From Rhodococcus sp. 4CII (GTDB taxonomy: Bacteria > Actinomycetota > Actinomycetes > Mycobacteriales > Mycobacteriaceae), in the NCBI RefSeq assembly GCF_014256275.1, contig NZ_JACCFE010000002.1:7689501-7753500 (forward strand): a stretch of DNA of 64,000 nucleotides. The letters run 5' to 3'. Both the position numbers and the translations under genes were made by a program. Of this stretch, positions 26,105-34,459 are shown one piece after another. The notes beneath the pieces were generated by a model that did not search any database, was not told the DNA's origin, and saw nothing but the letters and a program-made list of their open reading frames with translations. Position 1 is the stretch's first letter. The number at the start of each line of letters is the position of its first letter.

Positions 26105-27741
26105 TGAGTAAACGGTCTGACCGTAATGAACTGGAGGCAATGGTGAGTGGTGTCTACTCCTTCGACCATGACCACAAAGTCCCCGCACGCGAGCTCGGTC
26201 ACTTGCTCGGCGGTAAGGGGGCCGGACTGGCGGAGATGACGGGAGCGCTGGGCTTCAATGTCCCACCTGGCTTCACCATCACTGTGCCCATGTGCCGCGC
26301 ATACCTTGCAGACGGCTGGCCGGCTGATTTGGATGGTGAGATCAACACCCACATCGATCGCCTGGGCAAACTCATGGGTCGTCGGCTGGGCGATCCGGCG
26401 GATCCGCTGCTCGTCGCCGTGCGCAGCGGCGCCCCGGTCTCGATGCCAGGCATGCTTGACACTGTTCTCAACCTGGGACTCAACGACGACACTGTCGAAG
26501 GGCTCGCCCGCACCTCCGGGGACGAGAGGTTCGCCTGGGACAGCTACCGCCGTTTTCTTACGATGTTCGCCAGCACGGTGATGGATGTCCCGGGCGAATC
26601 ATTGCCTGAGATCGCCGCCGGAGCCACGCCTGAGGCGTTGCGCGAGCATGTCGCGGCGCTCAAAGAGCGGATCGCTGAATATGCCGGCCGGCCGGTGCCT
26701 CGCGATCCGGTGCAGCAACTCCGAGAGGCTATCGAGGCCGTCTTCCGCTCGTGGGGCTCCGATCGCGCTCGCGCCTACCGCAAGCACGAATCTATCGACG
26801 AGAACATCGGTACCGCCTGCAATGTGCAGGCGATGGTATTCGGCAACCGAGGAAATGACTCCGGTACGGGCGTTGTCTTTACTCGCGATCCGTCGACGGG
26901 CGAAGCGACGCCGTTCGGGGACTACCTACCGTGCGCGCAGGGCGAGGACGTCGTGGGCGGTAGTTCGCGGACCGAGCCCATCGCATATCTGGGCGAACAT
27001 CAGCCCGATGCCTACGCAGAATTGCTGGAAACCCTCCGACGCCTCGAACTGCACTATCGCGATATCTGTGATGTTGAGTTCACGGTAGAGAACGGCAAGC
27101 TGTGGTTGTTGCAGACCCGCATCGGCAAGCGCGGCGCTGTCGCAGCAGTGCGTATTGCCGTCGACATGGCCGACGATGTCGAAATCGGTCTGACTCCAGC
27201 CGAAGTGTTGGACCGTGTGTCCGAAGCGACCCGCGCACGTGCTCGCGCTGAGGTCGCCGCGAAAGCGCATGATCCCGACCAGAATGCAACCGTCGTAGGC
27301 ATTGGATTGGGAGCATCGCCCGGCCGGGTGAGCGGGCGAGTCGTGCTCACGGCGGAAGACGCCATGCTTGCCGACGACGACGTCATCCTCGTACGCACGA
27401 GCACCAGCCCAGAAGACGTGGCCGGTATGTCCGCCTCGGTAGGAATCCTCACCACTCAGGGGGGACTGGTGAGTCACGCTGCCGTCGTGGCCCGCGGCTG
27501 GGGCCTCCCCGCAGTGGTAGGGGCCCACACGCTGAGCATCTCCGGCGACGAGGTCCACTCGGAAGGTGGGCCAAGCGTCAAGGCAGGAGACGTGATCACG
27601 ATCGACGGCGCTACTGGCTGTGTTTGGCTGGGTGAAATCATCGCGTCTGCCGTCGAAGCAGCAGACGTCATCGGAGAACGGTTGCCGCATCTTCTCCGGA
27701 TCGACGAGTGGGCACGGCAGGGTGAGGTGTCACGAGCATGA
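26104..27741 (+). CDS. ppdK: Short PPDK-like phosphotransferase (ATP-grasp plus phosphohistidine domain, no PEP/pyruvate barrel)
   Basis: 545 residues from ATG 26104; ATG 26140 is an alternative. The ATP-grasp part (about 1-340) is complete: GGKGAGLAEM, VAVRSGAPVSMPGMLDTVLN, NIGTACNVQAMVFGNRG, GVVFTRDPSTGE and LWLLQTRIGKR. The phosphohistidine domain follows with TTQGGLVSHAAVVARGWGLPAVVG (His458). True PPDK continues with a ~350-residue PEP/pyruvate TIM barrel, which is missing; the frame ends cleanly at a TGA overlapping the next start codon. Mycobacterial PpdK is, to my knowledge, similarly short. It should phosphorylate its own His from ATP and hand phosphate to another protein or small molecule. 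The operon continues with ferredoxin reductase, ALDH, ADH and a winged-helix protein. Confidence 0.85.
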   Translation: MSKRSDRNELEAMVSGVYSFDHDHKVPARELGHLLGGKGAGLAEMTGALGFNVPPGFTITVPMCRAYLADGWPADLDGEINTHIDRLGKLMGRRLGDPADPLLVAVRSGAPVSMPGMLDTVLNLGLNDDTVEGLARTSGDERFAWDSYRRFLTMFASTVMDVPGESLPEIAAGATPEALREHVAALKERIAEYAGRPVPRDPVQQLREAIEAVFRSWGSDRARAYRKHESIDENIGTACNVQAMVFGNRGNDSGTGVVFTRDPSTGEATPFGDYLPCAQGEDVVGGSSRTEPIAYLGEHQPDAYAELLETLRRLELHYRDICDVEFTVENGKLWLLQTRIGKRGAVAAVRIAVDMADDVEIGLTPAEVLDRVSEATRARARAEVAAKAHDPDQNATVVGIGLGASPGRVSGRVVLTAEDAMLADDDVILVRTSTSPEDVAGMSASVGILTTQGGLVSHAAVVARGWGLPAVVGAHTLSISGDEVHSEGGPSVKAGDVITIDGATGCVWLGEIIASAVEAADVIGERLPHLLRIDEWARQGEVSRA

Positions 27742-28973
27742 CCGAGGCAGCGTGCCCGAAACACGTGGTCGTCGTCGGCGCATCGCTCGCCGGGCTACGT
27801 GCGGTACAAACAGCTCGTGAGGTCAACTTTGAGGGCCGGCTGACCCTGATCGGCGACGAGATCCACCTCCCATACGACCGACCGCCACTGTCCAAAGAAT
27901 ATTTGGCGGACGGCCCCCTCACCACAGCACACAAGTTTCCTGAAACTGCCGATCTCACAGAGAGACTGGACGTAGACGTCCGAACCGGCACCCGGGCGGA
28001 ATCTTTGGACGTCCAAGGGCGTACCGTGACAACGAGTCGGGGAGAGATAGTCGATTTCGACGCGCTGTTGATCGCCACCGGCGTCCGTGCGCGCCGGTTG
28101 CCAGGTACGGAGCGTCTCGCCGGAGTCCATGTGCTGCGCGACCTCGATGATGCGGAGTCAATTCGAGAGGCACTCGACGCGCGGGCACGCGTGGTGGTGA
28201 TCGGCGCCGGTTTCATCGGTGCAGAGGTCGCGTCAGCTGCTGTGAAACGCGGCCTCGACCCGATAATTCTCGAAGCCGCCGCCACTCCACTCGTCCGCGC
28301 GGTCGGCGAGGAGGGCGGTAGGGGGCTCGCTCGAATGCATGAACGCAACGGAGTCGACCTCCGATGCGGCGTCGCGGTCTCCGAGGTCCTGGGTGATGAC
28401 CGCGTCGAAGGCGTCCGACTCGCTGATGGAACCGAGATTGCTGCCGACCTGGTGGTGATCGGTATCGGCGCAGATCCGGCGACCGACTGGCTTGAGACAT
28501 CGGGGCTGCGCATCGACAACGGTGTCGTTTGCGACGAAACTCTACGTGCCACAGACGGAATCTGGGCCGCCGGTGACGTTGCCCGATGGAGCAATCCACT
28601 TTTCGGCACCTCGATGCGCCTGGAGCATTGGACGAACGCAGGCGAGCAGGCGGCACATGCGATGGAGAACCTTCTGTCGCCCGCCGACGCTTCACCGTAT
28701 CAGCACGTTCCCTACTTCTGGTCGGACTGGTACGGCCAACGAATCCAATTCGCAGGTCTCCCCGTCGGTAAGCCTCACGTGGTCAGCGGTAGCTGGGACA
28801 GCGACGACCTCGTGGCTCTCTACCGAAACGGTGATCGTCTCGTCGGCGCACTCGCTGTCAACCGACGAGGGGACATCATGAAGTACCGCGTGCAGATATC
28901 GCGCCGTGGAACATGGTCCGCAGCGATGGCATTCGCCGACAAGCGTAACGCCGCCATTGCGGCGAGCGCCTGA
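27738..28973 (+). CDS. FAD-dependent ferredoxin reductase (P450/dioxygenase type)
   Basis: 411 residues, start overlapping the ppdK stop (ATGA). The N-terminal FAD motif is VVVVGASLAGLRA, then LPYDRPPLSKEYL as in putidaredoxin-reductase-type enzymes. The NAD(H) motif is VVVIGAGFIGAEVA near residue 155, and the second FAD contact is GIWAAGDVARW near 275. The C-terminal reductase domain (HVPYFWSDWYGQRIQFAG) is present, so the enzyme is complete. It should move electrons from NADH to the small ferredoxin encoded at 23814 and on to the P450. Its place in the ppdK operon ties oxidation and phosphotransfer to one pathway. Confidence 0.92.
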   Translation: MTEAACPKHVVVVGASLAGLRAVQTAREVNFEGRLTLIGDEIHLPYDRPPLSKEYLADGPLTTAHKFPETADLTERLDVDVRTGTRAESLDVQGRTVTTSRGEIVDFDALLIATGVRARRLPGTERLAGVHVLRDLDDAESIREALDARARVVVIGAGFIGAEVASAAVKRGLDPIILEAAATPLVRAVGEEGGRGLARMHERNGVDLRCGVAVSEVLGDDRVEGVRLADGTEIAADLVVIGIGADPATDWLETSGLRIDNGVVCDETLRATDGIWAAGDVARWSNPLFGTSMRLEHWTNAGEQAAHAMENLLSPADASPYQHVPYFWSDWYGQRIQFAGLPVGKPHVVSGSWDSDDLVALYRNGDRLVGALAVNRRGDIMKYRVQISRRGTWSAAMAFADKRNAAIAASA

Positions 28974-28999
28974 CTCCACGAGTCGAGGAGAACACGAAT

Positions 29000-30433
29000 A
29001 TGCAGAACCACGACGATGTCTTCATCGGAGGAAGATGGGTTCCATCCCGCTCCACCGACCGCACCGAGGTGATCAATCCGGCTACCGAGGAAGTCTGGGC
29101 AAGCGTCCCTGATGGCAACGAACTCGACATCAATGATGCGGTACTAGCCGCACGCTCAGCCTTTCCGGCATGGGCTGCGACCAGCCCGGGAGAGAGAGCC
29201 GCGTTCTTGCGCCGGCTCGCCGACGAGGTCGACGTGCGTGCGGCGGAGCTGTCACGCATCATCACCACCGAGAACGGAACGCCCATCGCGGAAAGCGGTG
29301 CGGCTCCGTCGCACAGTGCCGCGCATTTGAGGTTGACTGCGGATCTCGCCGAGGTGCTTGCTGCTCCTGACCGCCGCGCGAATCCGATGGCGCCGGGCCA
29401 CAGCGTTGTTCGTCGAGTGCCGGTCGGCGTTGCCGGTCTCATCACCCCGTGGAATTTTCCACTCGGGCTCATCATCATCAAGCTTGGTCCCGCCCTGCTC
29501 GCCGGCTGCACCGTCGTCATCAAGCCCGCGCCCGAAACCCCCATGGCCACCCGCCTGTTGATGGATGCGGTAGCGGCGGCGGGCATCCCGGACGGTGTGG
29601 TGAACCTGGTGACTGGATCGACTGAGGCGGGATCTGCGTTGATCACGCATCGGGACGTCGACAAGATCTCGTTCACCGGCTCCACGACCGTCGGCAGGGC
29701 GATTGCGCGAATCTGTGGCGACAGGCTTCGCCCGGTAACCCTCGAGTTGGGCGGCAAGTCGCCGGCGATCGTCCTTGATGACTTCGACCCCGAGATTTTC
29801 GCGAAGAATTTGCTCAAGGTCTCGATGCGCAACACTGGACAGACCTGCAAGGCTTGCACCCGGCTTCTCGTACCAGTCGACCGGCAGGACGAGATCGCCT
29901 CGCTCGCCGGTGAGATCGTGGGCTCTGCACGGGTGGGCGACCCCTTCGACCCGGAGACATTCTTCGGTCCTGTCGTGTCCGCCCGCCAGCGAGACCGAAT
30001 CGCAGGGTATTTGTCGGTGGCTCACACCCAGGGGGCCAAGGCGGTGACCGGGGGCGACGTCTCCACACGATTTGAGCGCGGTTACTACATCGAGCCCACC
30101 GTGTTCTCGCACGTGACACCAGAGATGACGATTGCCAGGGAAGAGATCTTCGGTCCGGTGTTGTCCGTGATCGGCTATCGCGACATCGATGACGCCGTCG
30201 CCATAGCCAACGACTCGGACTACGGTTTGGCCGCTACAGTCTTCAGCGCCGACGAGGACCGCGCGACGAGCGTCGCCGAGCGCCTGCACACCGGCAACAT
30301 TGGAATCAATCATTACGGATCTAATGCCGCAGCACCTTTCGGCGGGCACAAGGACAGCGGCCTCGGAACCGAGTTCGGCGCCGAAGGACTTGACGCTTAC
30401 CTGCAGTTCACGTCGATCCATTATCCGTCTTGA
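29000..30433 (+). CDS. NAD(P)-dependent aldehyde dehydrogenase
   Basis: 477 residues, typical for the superfamily. Cofactor and catalytic motifs are all visible: TPWNFPL, KPAPETP, FTGSTTVGRAI, the general base in LELGGKSPAIV and the nucleophile in NTGQTCKACTR (Cys283), then EEIFGPVLSV and PFGGHKDSGLG. The start ATG has GAGGAG upstream. It follows the reductase by 26 bp and is followed by the alcohol dehydrogenase by 20 bp, so the two probably oxidise an alcohol to an acid in sequence. Substrate unassigned. Confidence 0.92.
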   Translation: MQNHDDVFIGGRWVPSRSTDRTEVINPATEEVWASVPDGNELDINDAVLAARSAFPAWAATSPGERAAFLRRLADEVDVRAAELSRIITTENGTPIAESGAAPSHSAAHLRLTADLAEVLAAPDRRANPMAPGHSVVRRVPVGVAGLITPWNFPLGLIIIKLGPALLAGCTVVIKPAPETPMATRLLMDAVAAAGIPDGVVNLVTGSTEAGSALITHRDVDKISFTGSTTVGRAIARICGDRLRPVTLELGGKSPAIVLDDFDPEIFAKNLLKVSMRNTGQTCKACTRLLVPVDRQDEIASLAGEIVGSARVGDPFDPETFFGPVVSARQRDRIAGYLSVAHTQGAKAVTGGDVSTRFERGYYIEPTVFSHVTPEMTIAREEIFGPVLSVIGYRDIDDAVAIANDSDYGLAATVFSADEDRATSVAERLHTGNIGINHYGSNAAAPFGGHKDSGLGTEFGAEGLDAYLQFTSIHYPS

Positions 30434-30453
30434 CCAACCGAAAGAAGACTCTG

Positions 30454-31530
30454 ATGCGAGCAGCAGTAATGTGGGATGCCGGTAAGCCGTTCGACGTCCA
30501 AGACATCGACATTGCTTCCCCGGGACCAGGTCATGTCGCAGTCGACCTGCACAGTTGCGGTGTCTGCGCTTCGGACTTGTCGTTGACGATAGCGTTCGGA
30601 CAGCCCACTCCGGTAGTGCTCGGGCACGAGGGAGCGGGCATCGTTGCAGAAGTGGGTGAGGGCGTCGATTCAATTCAGGTCGGTGACCACGTCGTCCTGG
30701 TGTGGGTACCTCCGTGCGGAAGATGCGCACCGTGCCGACGGGGTGATGACTACTTGTGCGCCAACCGCCGATCCTCGGCGGATGCACGCGCAGGAAAGAC
30801 CGCACGGCCCTCCCCGCTCAGCGTGAACGGCACCTCCATCCACCAAGGTATGGCGACTTCGACCTTTGCCGAGCGCACCGTCGTCCCTGCCAATGCGGTC
30901 GTCCGCATCGATGACGATGTCCCGTTCCCCGTCGCCGCGATGATGGGATGCGCAGTGCCGACCGGTGTTGGCGCTGCCCTCCGAAGTGCGAGAGTGCAGC
31001 CTGGTGACAATGTGGCTGTGATTGGTTGTGGTGCAGTCGGATTGAACTCTGTTATAGGTGCCGTCGTGGCTGGAGCGGCGCGCGTAATCGCGATCGACCC
31101 CATGGAGGACCGTCGCGCACTTGCCCTCACAGTCGGTGCGACGGAATCCCTTGCCCCCGAGCAGTTGGACGAACTACGCGACATGGATGTCATCATCGAC
31201 GCGGTGGGTGCCCCCGCGACCGTCGAGGCCGCATGGAAAGCCGTCCGTCGTGGCGGCACCGTGACGGTGGTCGGCGCCGGCAGGCCGGACAAGGTTGTGG
31301 AGATCAACTCCTACGAACTCTTCCATGACGACAAGAAGATCACCGGAAGTTTCCACGGTGGCATCAGTATGCACCGTGACCTGCCGATCCTGGTCGGGCT
31401 GTGGCGCAATGGACGCCTTCCCGTCGAGAAGCTGATCAACAAGACAGCAGACCTGTCCGAAATCAACGAGGTGGTCACTGCTCAGCAGAGCGGCGAAGCC
31501 CTTCGCATCGTGCTGACCCCTCAGCTCTGA
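30454..31530 (+). CDS. Zinc-dependent alcohol dehydrogenase (MDR family)
   Basis: 358 residues from ATG 30454 (GAAAGAAG upstream); the TTG at 30430 overlaps the ALDH stop and is less likely. The catalytic zinc ligands are in CGVCASD and LGHEGAG; the structural zinc cluster is CGRCAPCRRGDDYLC; the Rossmann motif is VIGCGAVGLNS. It belongs to the same large family as the 3570-4676 enzyme but is not its close copy. Partner of the preceding ALDH in the ppdK operon. A palindrome covers its stop codon. Confidence 0.9.
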   Translation: MRAAVMWDAGKPFDVQDIDIASPGPGHVAVDLHSCGVCASDLSLTIAFGQPTPVVLGHEGAGIVAEVGEGVDSIQVGDHVVLVWVPPCGRCAPCRRGDDYLCANRRSSADARAGKTARPSPLSVNGTSIHQGMATSTFAERTVVPANAVVRIDDDVPFPVAAMMGCAVPTGVGAALRSARVQPGDNVAVIGCGAVGLNSVIGAVVAGAARVIAIDPMEDRRALALTVGATESLAPEQLDELRDMDVIIDAVGAPATVEAAWKAVRRGGTVTVVGAGRPDKVVEINSYELFHDDKKITGSFHGGISMHRDLPILVGLWRNGRLPVEKLINKTADLSEINEVVTAQQSGEALRIVLTPQL

Positions 31531-31536
31531 GGGGTC
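31515..31536 (+). terminator. Palindrome over the alcohol dehydrogenase stop codon
   Basis: GACCCCTCAG and CTGAGGGGTC are separated by two bases; in RNA this gives about a 9-bp stem with a 4-base loop that includes the TGA at 31528. No T-run follows. It may attenuate transcription or protect the upstream mRNA before the winged-helix gene. Confidence 0.45.
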
Positions 31537-31576
31537 AAACGCCACACCTTTAAACCGTTCACGGAGGTACAGACCC

Positions 31577-32170
31577 ATGAGTTTCAGCCATAAGGAAGAA
31601 TTCGACGTGCTCCACGGCGTCCGAATCAAGGGAATGGCCCAACCCGAGGAGATCGCCACGGCGGTCGGACTCGATCCTTCGCTTGTCGAGCGAGTGCTCG
31701 ACGACGCGGTCGAGAAAGAACATGTGAGGAAGCGATCCGGAGGCCGCGTACAGGGATACATGCTGACGGCAAAGGGCCGTGAGCGGCACGAGGAACTGCG
31801 TGCCGACAATGTTCCGGCGCAACTCGATGATCTTGCCGCAGCCTATGGCGAATTTCTCGCCCCGAACCGCGACTTCAAAGCGGTGACGACCAAGTGGCAG
31901 ACCGAGGCCAACGGCGACCCGTCGGTAGTTCTGCCGGAACTCGTCGCCATCGACGAGTGCGTCGGCAAGGTGTTGTCGCTGGCATCCAACTCTGTTCCCC
32001 GGATGCAATCCTACGTACCTCGATTCAGGGCTGCACTCGATGCTTTTCAGCGGGGCGAGACATCTGCATTGGCCCGGCCGATGTCAGGGTCGTACCACGA
32101 CGTTTGGATGGAACTGCACGAGGATCTCCTGCTCGTCCTCGGCCGTGAGCGGACACACGCAGACGAGTAA
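31577..32170 (+). CDS. Winged-helix protein of the ppdK operon
   Basis: 197 residues. The first ~70 form a winged-helix fold (FDVLHGVRIKGMAQPEEIATAVGLDPSLVERVLDDAVEKEHV, then GYMLTAKGRERHEEL). The rest is a helical domain with NRDFKAVTTKWQ and, near the end, GSYHDVWMELHEDLLLVLGRER. I recall similar domains accompanying short PPDK-like proteins in actinobacteria, but I cannot name the family. It is 46 bp downstream of the alcohol dehydrogenase, with GGAGGT before the ATG. It could be a local regulator or a structural partner of the PPDK-like protein; the non-DNA-binding half favours more than simple regulation. An IS630 element lies directly downstream. Confidence 0.7.
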   Translation: MSFSHKEEFDVLHGVRIKGMAQPEEIATAVGLDPSLVERVLDDAVEKEHVRKRSGGRVQGYMLTAKGRERHEELRADNVPAQLDDLAAAYGEFLAPNRDFKAVTTKWQTEANGDPSVVLPELVAIDECVGKVLSLASNSVPRMQSYVPRFRAALDAFQRGETSALARPMSGSYHDVWMELHEDLLLVLGRERTHADE

Positions 32171-32194
32171 TTATCCGGCCGTGAGGGCCAACGC

Positions 32195-33367
32195 TAGTGT
32201 AGTACGCCATAAATTCGTGCTTTAAATTGATAGTCTGAAGCATGCCTCGAACCGGACGCCCGAAGGCTGAGTTGATGTTGACCGATGACGAACGCGAACA
32301 ACTCGTTCGATGGTCGCGGCGAGCGAAAACCCCACAATCGTTGGCACTGAGGTCGCGGATCGTGTTGGCCTGCGCGGAGCCGGGGATGACCAACAAGCAA
32401 GTCGCGGCAGACCTGGGGATATCCGCTAACACGGTCAACAAATGGCGCGGGCGCTTCGTCGACCGACGCCTCGACGGCTTGGTCGACGAACCTCGACCGG
32501 GTCGTCCGCCCTCGATCTTGCTGGACCGGGTCGAAGACGTGGTCACCGCGACACTGGAAACCGCCCCGGCCGATGCGACGCACTGGTCGCGTACCTCGAT
32601 GGCCAAGCGCACCGGCCTGTCACCTTCGACGATCGGCCGGATCTGGCGCAAGTTCGAACTCAAACCGCATCTGACCGACGGTTTCAAGCTTTCCACGGAT
32701 CCGCAGTTCGTGGACAAGGTCGTCGATGTTGTTGGCCTTTACCATAATCCGCCCGAGCATGCCGTTATCCTCTGTGTGGACGAGAAGAGCCAGATGCAGG
32801 CATTAAACCGTTCCCAGCCGGTGCTGCCGATGATGCCCGGCATGCCGGAACGGCGCAGTCATGACTACGCCCGCAGCGGCGTCACCAGCCTGGGGGTACC
32901 TCCCTGGACGTAGTCCTTGGGGGAGTCGCGGCGTTCAACATCGCCGACGGCACGGTGATCTCCGAGCTTCATCGACGTCACCGGGCCGTGGAGTTCAAGA
33001 AGTTCCTCACCGCGATCGACAAGGCCGTCCCCGACGAGTTGGACGTGCATCTCGTCTGCGACAACCTGGCCACCCACAAGACGCCGGCAGTGGGCGACTG
33101 GTTGGCCAAGCACCCACGTTTTCACGTCCACTTCACCCCGACCGGGTCCTCGTGGATCAATCAGGTCGAGCGATGGTTCGCATTCCTGACCGATCAGCTG
33201 CTCCGCCGTGGTGTACACAAAAGCGTTGCAGCACTGGAGAAAGACGTTCGCAACTGGATCAAGACCTGGAACGACGACCCGAAGCCGTTCGTCTGGCACA
33301 AGACCGCCGAGGAGATCCTCGATTCCCTCGCCAAATATATCTCACGAATTTCTGACGCGGGACACTA
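32195..33367 (+). mobile_element. IS630-family insertion sequence
   Basis: Bounded by TA dinucleotides (32195-32196 and 33366-33367), the usual IS630 target duplication. Imperfect inverted repeats of about 26 bases lie just inside: both ends share CTAGTGT and AAATTCGTG. Length about 1.17 kb. It separates the ppdK operon from the mycofactocin-type SDR. Confidence 0.85.
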
Positions 33368-33368
33368 G
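32242..33368 (+). pseudogene. IS630 transposase interrupted by a ~32-bp palindromic insertion
   Basis: The first part (to 32913) gives the HTH region (NKQVAADLGISANTVNKWRGRFVDRRLDGLVDEPRPGRPP) and the first DDE aspartate (ILCVDEKSQMQA). The frame then runs into a stop. The second part, two frames over from ~32930 (AAFNIADGTVISELH, DNLATHKTP, GSSWINQVERWFAFL), supplies the rest of the DDE core and the C-terminus. Between VTSL and AAFN the DNA carries ~35 bases where relatives have one codon; it contains GGACGTAGTCC and complementary C/G-rich flanks. The frame change fits a net 32-bp insertion. The product is not made intact. Confidence 0.8.
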
Positions 33369-33585
33369 TGTGATCAGTGTCATAGCCTGGAGCTCAACGG
33401 GAGCCCTCTTCCGGCAATTCTGACGTCGCGTTCTCTACGCCCGGTTGTTCGTCCTGATCTAGTCGGACCGGGATGGGGGATGGACATGTCAGCGGTAACA
33501 GCTTCGGTGTTCGAACGACGGTCACACAACTTGCCGGCTTTCCCGGTGAGCATTCGAGAATCATTTCGAATCGAAGGAGAAATCA

Positions 33586-34410
33586 ATGGAACGTCTTGCT
33601 GGAAAGGTCGCCTTCGTCAGCGGAGCGGCCCGTGGACAAGGCCGTAGTCATGCGGTCCGGCTCGCCGAGGAGGGAGCCGACATCATCGCTGTCGATTCGT
33701 GCGCTGACGTGCATTCCGCCGCTTACCCGATGGCCACCCGGGATGAATTCGATGAGACGGTCGCACTCGTGGAGAAGCTGGACAGGCGAATCGTGTTCCG
33801 AATCGCCGACGTTCGCGACAACGAGGCGGTCGCGGCGGCGCTGAGCGACGGTGTCGCAGAACTCGGTCGTCTCGACATAGTGGTCGCGAACGCTGGAATC
33901 GTCAGCAACGCCCCCATTGCCGATCTGGGACCTGGCATGTGGGGCGACGTAGTCGACATCAACTTGACCGGCGTGTACAACACTGCCCGCAACGCCGTGC
34001 CCTACCTGATTGAGGCTGGGTCGGGTGCAATGGTTTTCACCGGCTCGGCGCTGGGCACGCGTCCTATGCAAAACTCCGCTCACTACGTCGCCGCCAAGGC
34101 CGGTGTTGTGGGCCTGATGCGAGCATTGGCGCTCGAATTGGCACCGCACCTGATTCGCGTCAATACTGTCAGCCCGAGCATGGTAAACACGAAGATGATT
34201 CACAACGAGGCCATGTACCGTTTGTTCCTGCCTGACATCGAAACTCCCACACCGAAACAAGCGGAAGAGGCCTTCTCGATCAGCCCCATGCCTTTTCCAT
34301 GGGTGGAAGCGAACGACGTGTCCAATGCGGTGGCGTTCCTAGTCAGTGAGGAGGCACGCTACGTGACAGGCCAGGATCTCAAGATTGATTGTGGCTTCAG
34401 CCTCGGCTGA
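33586..34410 (+). CDS. Mycofactocin-type short-chain dehydrogenase/reductase
   Basis: 274 residues with AAGGAG upstream. The N-terminus GKVAFVSGAARGQGRSHAVRLAEEGADIIAVD is the typical form of mycofactocin-associated SDRs (carveol-dehydrogenase-like), which hold a non-exchangeable NAD and need mycofactocin as electron acceptor. Catalytic residues are Ser in FTGSALG and Tyr-Lys in HYVAAK; NAG is present. It would oxidise a secondary alcohol to a ketone. It stands alone after the IS630 insertion and ends in a strong hairpin. The mycofactocin biosynthesis genes are not in this window. Confidence 0.88.
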   Translation: MERLAGKVAFVSGAARGQGRSHAVRLAEEGADIIAVDSCADVHSAAYPMATRDEFDETVALVEKLDRRIVFRIADVRDNEAVAAALSDGVAELGRLDIVVANAGIVSNAPIADLGPGMWGDVVDINLTGVYNTARNAVPYLIEAGSGAMVFTGSALGTRPMQNSAHYVAAKAGVVGLMRALALELAPHLIRVNTVSPSMVNTKMIHNEAMYRLFLPDIETPTPKQAEEAFSISPMPFPWVEANDVSNAVAFLVSEEARYVTGQDLKIDCGFSLG

Positions 34411-34413
34411 TCA

Positions 34414-34457
34414 CAGCACACTACGGTCGACCCAGAGCAAGCGACCGTAGTGTGCTG
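34414..34457 (+). terminator. Strong hairpin after the SDR gene
   Basis: A perfect 16-bp inverted repeat: CAGCACACTACGGTCG at 34414-34429 and its complement at 34442-34457, with a 12-base loop, three bases after the stop codon. No T-run follows, as is common in high-GC actinobacteria. Confidence 0.75.
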
Positions 34458-34459
34458 TG

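Noticed and set aside
26104..27741. Classical pyruvate phosphate dikinase
   Set aside because: The C-terminal PEP/pyruvate barrel is missing and the gene ends cleanly at an overlap, so it cannot perform the full PPDK reaction alone.
29252..30805. 517-residue minus-strand frame opposite the aldehyde dehydrogenase
   Set aside because: Overlaps the complete ALDH and ADH genes and has no recognisable domain.
32242..33368. Programmed frameshift in the IS630 transposase at 32.2 kb
   Set aside because: The two frames are separated by an extra ~32-bp palindromic segment, not by a slippery run, so insertion explains the break better.
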